This document shows, piece by piece, positions 59,509-64,000 of a DNA stretch of 64,000 nt. The notes beneath the pieces were generated by a model. That model was not told where the DNA came from. It made no database searches and saw only the letters and a list, made by a program, of their open reading frames with translations. The translations under genes were made by a program, and so were the position numbers. How positions within the stretch are numbered: position 1 is the stretch's first letter; every line of letters begins with the position of its first letter. This DNA comes from Variovorax beijingensis (GTDB taxonomy: Bacteria > Pseudomonadota > Gammaproteobacteria > Burkholderiales > Burkholderiaceae_C). Location: assembly GCF_007828835.1 (NCBI RefSeq), contig NZ_VIVL01000003.1, forward strand, positions 248,001 through 312,000. Reading direction: 5' to 3'.

Positions 59509-61398
59509 ATGAACTGGAACTTCCACGTCCTCCGGGGGCTTGCGCGCCTCACCTTCGCCCAGCAGCTGATCCTGCTCGCCCTGGTGCCGGCCACCGCGGC
59601 CACGCTGGCGGCCATTGCCGTGCTGACGCGCCAGCACCTGGGCAACCTGACCGAGCTGATGCGCGCCAACGCGCAGACGGTGGCCATGCAGGTGGCCACC
59701 GCGGCGCAGACGCCGCTGCTGCGCATGGACCGCCGCATGCTGCAGCGCACCGCCCAGTCGGGCACCTACCAGCCGCACGTGCAGCAGGTGCAGATCTGGT
59801 CGGAGGACGGCGAGATCGTCGCCAATTCCGAGACCGTCGACCGCGCGCGCGGCGAGGGCCTGCAGGTGGTGGTGCCGATCGTCAGCGACGAGGGCCGCCA
59901 GAGCGGCAAGGTGATGGTGGAGATGAGCCTGGACGCGGTGCAGGACGCGCGGCGCTCGGTCTGGCTCAACGTGGTGCTGGTGCTGGCGATCAGCCTGGTG
60001 GGCGTGGGGCTCGCCGGCTGGTGGGCGGCGCGGCGCATCAGCGAGCCGATCCGCGCGCTCGGCAAGGCCGTGGACCGGCTGGGCGCGGGCGAGGACGCGA
60101 GCGTGACCATCGAAGGCACCTCCGAGATCCGGCACCTGCAGCACGGCTTCAACCAGGCGGCGCGCGCCCTGGCCGAGAGCCATCGCCTGCTGCAAAGCCG
60201 CATCAGCGAGGCCACCGCCGAACTCGCGCGCAAGAACCAGCAGCTCGAAGTGGCAAGCCAGGCCAAGACGCGCCTGCTGGCCGCGGCCAGCCACGACCTG
60301 CGCCAGCCGCTGCATGCGCTCACGCTCTTTTCGGACGGGCTGGCCAACGGCGAGACCGATCCGGCGCGCCTGCAGCGCATCGGCCACATCCGCGAGTGTG
60401 TCGACTCGCTCGACCGGTTGTTCTCCGAGCTGCTCAATCTCTCGCAACTCGACGCCGGCGTGCTGCAGCCGCAGTGGGCCGACTTTCCGCTGGACCGGCT
60501 GTTCGACGAGATCAGCCGCAACTTCCGGCCGGTGGCCGAGCAGCAGGGGCTGCGCCTGGTGGCGCGCAAGACCGAACTCTGGGTGCGCTGCGACTACGTG
60601 ATGCTCTCGCGCATCCTCAACAACCTGGTGTCGAACTCGCTGCGCCATACCCTCGAGGGCGGCGTGCTGATCGGTGCGCGGCGGCGCGGCAAGGGGGTTC
60701 GCATCGACGTGGTCGACACGGGCGTGGGCATCGCGCCGCAGCACCAGGCGCGCGTGTTCGAGGAGTTCTACCAGGTGGAGACCGCGGGCCGCCAGGCACC
60801 GCGCGGCGCACGCGGCATGGGCCTCGGGCTGGCCACGGTGCAGCGCCTGGCGGAGCTGCTCAACACGCGCGTCGACCTCACGTCCAGGCCGCACAAGGGC
60901 ACCTGCGTGCGCGTGCTCGTGCGCTCGGCGCCGGCCGCGCTGCCGCAACCGGCCGCCGCGCCCGCCCCCGGCGCCGCCGAAGAAGAAGCGAGCCTGGAGA
61001 ACCTGCGCATCCTGGTGATCGACGACGAGCGCACCATCCTCGAGGGCCTGACGGTGGTGCTCGCCAACTGGGGCGCCGAAGTGCTGGCCGCGCAGACGCG
61101 CGCCGAAGCGCTGGCGCTGGCCGACGCCTGGGAGCAGCCGCCGGACGTGGTGGTGAGCGACCTGCTGCTGCAGGGCGGCGACAACGGCCTGGACGTGATC
61201 GCCGCGCTCGAGCGCCACCCGCGCGGCATCGGGCCGGGCACGGCACGGCTGCTGGTCACGGGCGAGACCAAGCCGGACCGCCTGCGCGAAGTGGCGAGCG
61301 CCGGCATCGCAGTGCTCTACAAGCCGGTGTCGCCGCGCGTGCTGCGCCAGGCGATCCAGACGCAGCGCGCGGCGGTGCTGTCGAACGCCGACGCCTGA
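59509..61398 (+). CDS. Hybrid sensor histidine kinase with C-terminal receiver domain
   Basis: The 629-residue protein has a membrane helix (18-40), a periplasmic domain of about 105 residues, a second helix (151-172) followed by a HAMP region, and a HisKA domain with H262 (AASHDLRQPLHAL). It then has a HATPase domain (NLVSNSLRHTLEGG, VDTGVGIAPQ, GMGLGLATVQRL) and a C-terminal receiver (about 500-620; ILVIDDERTI, DVVVSDLLLQGG). The phosphorelay target may be the LuxR-type regulator at 4252, but no adjacent regulator gene exists. It is divergent from the PhnD-like pair. Confidence 0.93.
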   Translation: MNWNFHVLRGLARLTFAQQLILLALVPATAATLAAIAVLTRQHLGNLTELMRANAQTVAMQVATAAQTPLLRMDRRMLQRTAQSGTYQPHVQQVQIWSEDGEIVANSETVDRARGEGLQVVVPIVSDEGRQSGKVMVEMSLDAVQDARRSVWLNVVLVLAISLVGVGLAGWWAARRISEPIRALGKAVDRLGAGEDASVTIEGTSEIRHLQHGFNQAARALAESHRLLQSRISEATAELARKNQQLEVASQAKTRLLAAASHDLRQPLHALTLFSDGLANGETDPARLQRIGHIRECVDSLDRLFSELLNLSQLDAGVLQPQWADFPLDRLFDEISRNFRPVAEQQGLRLVARKTELWVRCDYVMLSRILNNLVSNSLRHTLEGGVLIGARRRGKGVRIDVVDTGVGIAPQHQARVFEEFYQVETAGRQAPRGARGMGLGLATVQRLAELLNTRVDLTSRPHKGTCVRVLVRSAPAALPQPAAAPAPGAAEEEASLENLRILVIDDERTILEGLTVVLANWGAEVLAAQTRAEALALADAWEQPPDVVVSDLLLQGGDNGLDVIAALERHPRGIGPGTARLLVTGETKPDRLREVASAGIAVLYKPVSPRVLRQAIQTQRAAVLSNADA

Positions 61399-61436
61399 CG
61401 AGGGTAGTGCGTCGGACATAGGCCAAGCGGCTGCCG

Positions 61437-61458
61437 CGCTGTGATCTTCATCACAGCG
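61437..61458 (+). promoter_or_regulatory. CRP-type palindrome TGTGA-N6-TCACA
   Basis: The palindrome CGCTGTGAT-CTTC-ATCACAGCG (61437-61458) contains a perfect TGTGA-N6-TCACA site at 61440-61455, the consensus for CRP/FNR-family activators. It lies 112 bases before the next gene and 39 bases after the kinase stop. It could also fold in RNA as a nine-base-pair hairpin. No T tract follows, so a terminator is less likely. Confidence 0.6.
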
Positions 61459-61567
61459 GCGCGGGGCTGCGGACACCGACATAAGCCCTCTGCCTTATCG
61501 CGCGAAGCAGGCGGCTTCCGTACATTGGGTGCTGCACCTGCTGCAGCCGCAGCCCAAGTTTGTTGCC

Positions 61568-62617
61568 GTGAACCCTCTCATCTCGCTCCTCCGGAAACGG
61601 CGACGCCAAGGCGCCTGCGCCGTGCTGGCCCTGGTGTGCATGGCGCAGCCCGCGGCCAGTGCCGCGGCGGCCGAGCTCACGGTGCTGGTGGGCGACGAGC
61701 TCCCGGCGCATGCCGAGTTCGTGCAGCACCTGCGCGCGAGCCAGGAGCCCGGCAGCCGCTTCGAACTGGTGCGGCTGGCCCCGGGCGGCGCCGAAGCCGC
61801 GCAGCCGGTGGAAACGGCCCGCGCCGAACCCGAGTCCGAACGCGGCGCCAATGCCGGCGTGCGCACGCGCAGCCTGCGCACCGCGCCCGCGAACGCCGCG
61901 CTCACCCTCGCGGTGGGCGCGCCCGCTGCACGCGCCGCGCTGGAGCGCCCGGGCCAGCAGCCGCTGGTGCTCGCGATGCTGAGCCGGCTCGACTACGAGA
62001 GCCTTCGCGCCAGCAGCCCGGCGCTCAAGCGCGGCGACCGGCGTGTGGGCGTGCTGCTGCGAGATCCGGCCATGGCGGACCAGCTCGCGCTGATCGGCGC
62101 GGTGCTGCCGCAGAAGCACCGCATCGGCGTGGTCGCCACGCTCGAATCCGAACCGCTGGTGCGCGAGCTGCAGCGCGCCGCGCAGAACGGCAATCCGCCC
62201 TGGGACATCCAGGTGGAGTACGCACCCGACAACAGGTCGCTGGCCGGCGCGCTGCACTCGGTGCTGCCGCGCAGCGATGCCCTGCTGGTGCTGCCCGACC
62301 TGATCGGCGACAACCAGGCCGCCACGCTCTCGGTGCTGCGCGCCGGCGCCGGCGCGGGCCTGCCGGTGTTCGGTGCCAGCGAAGGGCTGGTGCGCTCGGG
62401 CGGCCTGGCCGCCGCCGTCTCCACGCCGGCGCAGCTGGCCCAGCAGGCGCGCCAGCTCGGGCAGAAGCTTGCGAGCGGCGCCGGCGGCAGCACCAACCCG
62501 CTGGTCGAATCGGCTGCGCCCGCGACCGTGCGGGTCAACGTCACCGTGGCGCGCGGACTCGGCCTGCGCCTGCCCGAGGAACGGGAACTGACCGAGCGGC
62601 TCACGGTCGTCCGATGA
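61568..62617 (+). CDS. Periplasmic binding protein (ABC_sub_bind-like)
   Basis: The protein has 349 residues from GTG 61568. It has a signal peptide (about 10-36: RRQGACAVLALVCMAQPAAS) and a two-lobed binding fold: AELTVLVGDELPAHAEFVQH, then QPLVLAMLSRLDYESLRA, RVGVLLRDPAMADQLALIGA and LVLPDLIGDNQAATLSVLRA, as in the ABC_sub_bind family. It is followed by a kinase gene overlapping its stop (ATGA), so the pair is co-expressed. With no permease gene nearby, it probably serves the kinase as ligand sensor. The upstream ATG at 61529 is the alternative start. Confidence 0.8.
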   Translation: MNPLISLLRKRRRQGACAVLALVCMAQPAASAAAAELTVLVGDELPAHAEFVQHLRASQEPGSRFELVRLAPGGAEAAQPVETARAEPESERGANAGVRTRSLRTAPANAALTLAVGAPAARAALERPGQQPLVLAMLSRLDYESLRASSPALKRGDRRVGVLLRDPAMADQLALIGAVLPQKHRIGVVATLESEPLVRELQRAAQNGNPPWDIQVEYAPDNRSLAGALHSVLPRSDALLVLPDLIGDNQAATLSVLRAGAGAGLPVFGASEGLVRSGGLAAAVSTPAQLAQQARQLGQKLASGAGGSTNPLVESAAPATVRVNVTVARGLGLRLPEERELTERLTVVR

Positions 62618-64000
62618 GCGAGACGCTGCCCTCCCCGGGCGGGCGCGCCGATGCATCGGCGCCGCTTCACCCCACCGCGCCGACGCCCACGCTGCTGGTG
62701 CGCGGCAACCTGCAGCGCGACCTGTTCCGGCTCGGCGTGGTGCCGTGCGCCGCGGTGGCGCTCGCGCTCACGGGCTGGTTCACCCACAGCCGGCTGCAGA
62801 CGCTCGAGGCCGCCTTCGACGCCGAGGGCCAGGCGGTGGCGCGCCAGGTGGCGGCCATGTCCGACCTGAGCCTTTATGCCGGCGACCTGCCCGCGCTGCA
62901 GAACGTGGCCAATGCCGCGCTGCGCGGCGGCCAGGTGATGCGCGTGGAAATCAGCAACAGCGCCGGCGTCTACGTGACGGCCGGTCCCAAGGCCTCGTCG
63001 CTCGCGCAGCTGCGCATGTTCACCTCGCCGGTCACGCTGCGCGAAGCCTCGCGTGCCAGCGCCTTCGCGCCGGCCGGCTCCACCGCCGCCGGCGACACGC
63101 CCATCGGCCTGGTGCAGACCTTCCGCGACACCACGGCCTATGCGCGCGAACGCAGCCGCTCGCTGATCGCGAGCATCGGCATTGCGCTGGTGGCGCTGCT
63201 CGCAGCCTGGGCCTCGGTGCGCCACATGGCGCGCACGGTGGCACGGCCGCTGCGGCGCATCTCGCGCACCGTGGCCGCGCTCGAGGCCGGGCACTTCGAG
63301 GCGCGCTGCGATGTGGCCGAGGGCGACAGCCGCGCGTCCACCGGCAATTCCGGCAGGGGCCGCGCGCACGAGCTCACGGTGCTCGCGCACGACATCGACC
63401 GCCTGGCCGAACGCCTGCAGCGCAACCGGCAGATCAGCGAGGAGCGCGTGCGCGAGGCCACCGCGGTGGCGCTGCAGCGCATGGCCGAGGCCGAGCAGGC
63501 GGCGCTCTCGCGCGCCCGCTTCCTGGCCGCGGCCAGCCACGACCTGCGCCAGCCGCTGCATGCCATGGGCCTGTTCATCGACGGCCTGCTGCCGGGCGCC
63601 AGCCCCGCGCAGCGCCCCGCCATGCTGCGGCTGCAGGAGAGCACCGAGTTCATGGGCGTGCTGCTCGACGACCTGCTGGAGATCTCGCGGCTCGATGCCC
63701 AGGTGCTGACGCCGGCGATCACCAAGGTGCCGCTCGCGGCGCTGTTCGACCAGCTCGATGCGCAGCATGCCGCCACCGCGGTCGAAACGCATGTGCGCCT
63801 GCGCTGGAGCGACCGCGGCCTGGCGGTGCGCAGCGACGCCGCGCTGCTGCAGCGCATCGTCGGCAACCTGGTGGCCAATGCGCTGCGCCATGCGCCGGCC
63901 GGCGGCACCGTGCTGGTGGCCGCGCGCCGCGCCCGCGGAAAGAACGGCGACAGCGTGCGCATCGAGGTGCGCGACAACGGCATCGGCATCGCGCCCATCC
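62614..64000 (+). CDS. Sensor histidine kinase, 3' end cut by window
   Basis: The frame starts at ATG 62614, overlapping the previous stop by four bases, and runs off the window after 462 codons. It has a membrane helix (about 40-57), a periplasmic domain to about residue 185, a second helix (about 187-206), and a HAMP-like region. H309 (AASHDLRQPLHAM) belongs to a HisKA domain, and a HATPase domain begins with GNLVANALRHAPAGG and DNGIGIAP. The layout is the same as in the kinase at 59509, so it is probably also a hybrid kinase whose receiver lies beyond the window. Confidence 0.9.
   Translation, partial: MSETLPSPGGRADASAPLHPTAPTPTLLVRGNLQRDLFRLGVVPCAAVALALTGWFTHSRLQTLEAAFDAEGQAVARQVAAMSDLSLYAGDLPALQNVANAALRGGQVMRVEISNSAGVYVTAGPKASSLAQLRMFTSPVTLREASRASAFAPAGSTAAGDTPIGLVQTFRDTTAYARERSRSLIASIGIALVALLAAWASVRHMARTVARPLRRISRTVAALEAGHFEARCDVAEGDSRASTGNSGRGRAHELTVLAHDIDRLAERLQRNRQISEERVREATAVALQRMAEAEQAALSRARFLAAASHDLRQPLHAMGLFIDGLLPGASPAQRPAMLRLQESTEFMGVLLDDLLEISRLDAQVLTPAITKVPLAALFDQLDAQHAATAVETHVRLRWSDRGLAVRSDAALLQRIVGNLVANALRHAPAGGTVLVAARRARGKNGDSVRIEVRDNGIGIAPI

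Noticed and set aside
61437..61458. The palindrome as a terminator of the kinase gene
   Set aside because: The stem is good, but no T tract follows; the exact CRP consensus is a better explanation.
1..64000. tRNA, rRNA, prophage or integrase genes
   Set aside because: None was recognised on either strand; the window looks like chromosomal operons without an integration site.

Overview
This is a GC-rich window with dense coding, long overlapping operons and GC-rich palindromic repeats between and inside genes. These traits, together with the gene content, suggest a beta-proteobacterium of the Comamonadaceae, most likely Variovorax or a close relative. That assignment is inferred, since no rRNA or tRNA gene is present to confirm it.

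Layout. (1) 1-4243, + strand: the right part of a Nit1C-type cluster, the nitrilase-associated operon linked to cyanide use and nitrogen starvation. It holds a radical SAM protein cut by the window edge, a GNAT acetyltransferase, an AIR-synthase-like protein, a small MSMEG_0570-family protein and a flavin oxidoreductase. A LuxR-type response regulator converges on it (4252-4935). (2) 5185-13208: the left flank of a complete type VI secretion system (T6SS). It contains an unusual accessory pair (TssL fused to a DUF4384-like domain, and a short TssM with a broken nucleotide site), then tssJ (-), and tssA-tssB-tssC-hcp followed by two predicted peptidoglycan hydrolases (+). (3) 13235-56499: about 43 kb, all on the - strand. 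In order of transcription it reads tssK, tssL, tssM, tagF, a 562-bp inverted-repeat element, ppkA, mltA, another repeat, a sigma-like/membrane/caspase-like trio, a second hcp-like gene, tagJ, tssE, tssF, tssG, a TPR-methyltransferase, clpV, and two VgrG modules. Module 2 is VgrG, DUF2169-pentapeptide, pentapeptide, DUF3540, DUF4150. Module 1 is VgrG, DUF6484-like, DUF2169, ketosynthase-like, DUF4150-nuclease toxin, beta-propeller-like, TIGR02270. The FHA protein and the PppA phosphatase close the run. (4) 56659-64000: a small membrane protein, two tandem PhnD-like binding proteins (-), then a hybrid histidine kinase, another binding protein and a second kinase that runs off the window (+).

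How it works together. All thirteen core T6SS functions are present (TssA-M), along with the threonine-phosphorylation pathway (PpkA, PppA, FHA) and the post-translational repressor TagF, so assembly is probably controlled after translation. No classical PAAR protein was seen. Two DUF4150 PAAR-like proteins, one carrying a nuclease-like domain, probably sharpen the two VgrG spikes, with DUF2169, DUF3540 and pentapeptide proteins as loading adaptors. The kinase and binding-protein block on the right has no transport permease or ATPase and probably senses periplasmic ligands.

The most unusual items are the accessory TssL-DUF4384/mini-TssM pair, the ketosynthase-like protein without its catalytic residues, the sigma-like/membrane/caspase trio, and short palindromic repeats that have become part of the coding sequence of clpV and of the caspase gene.
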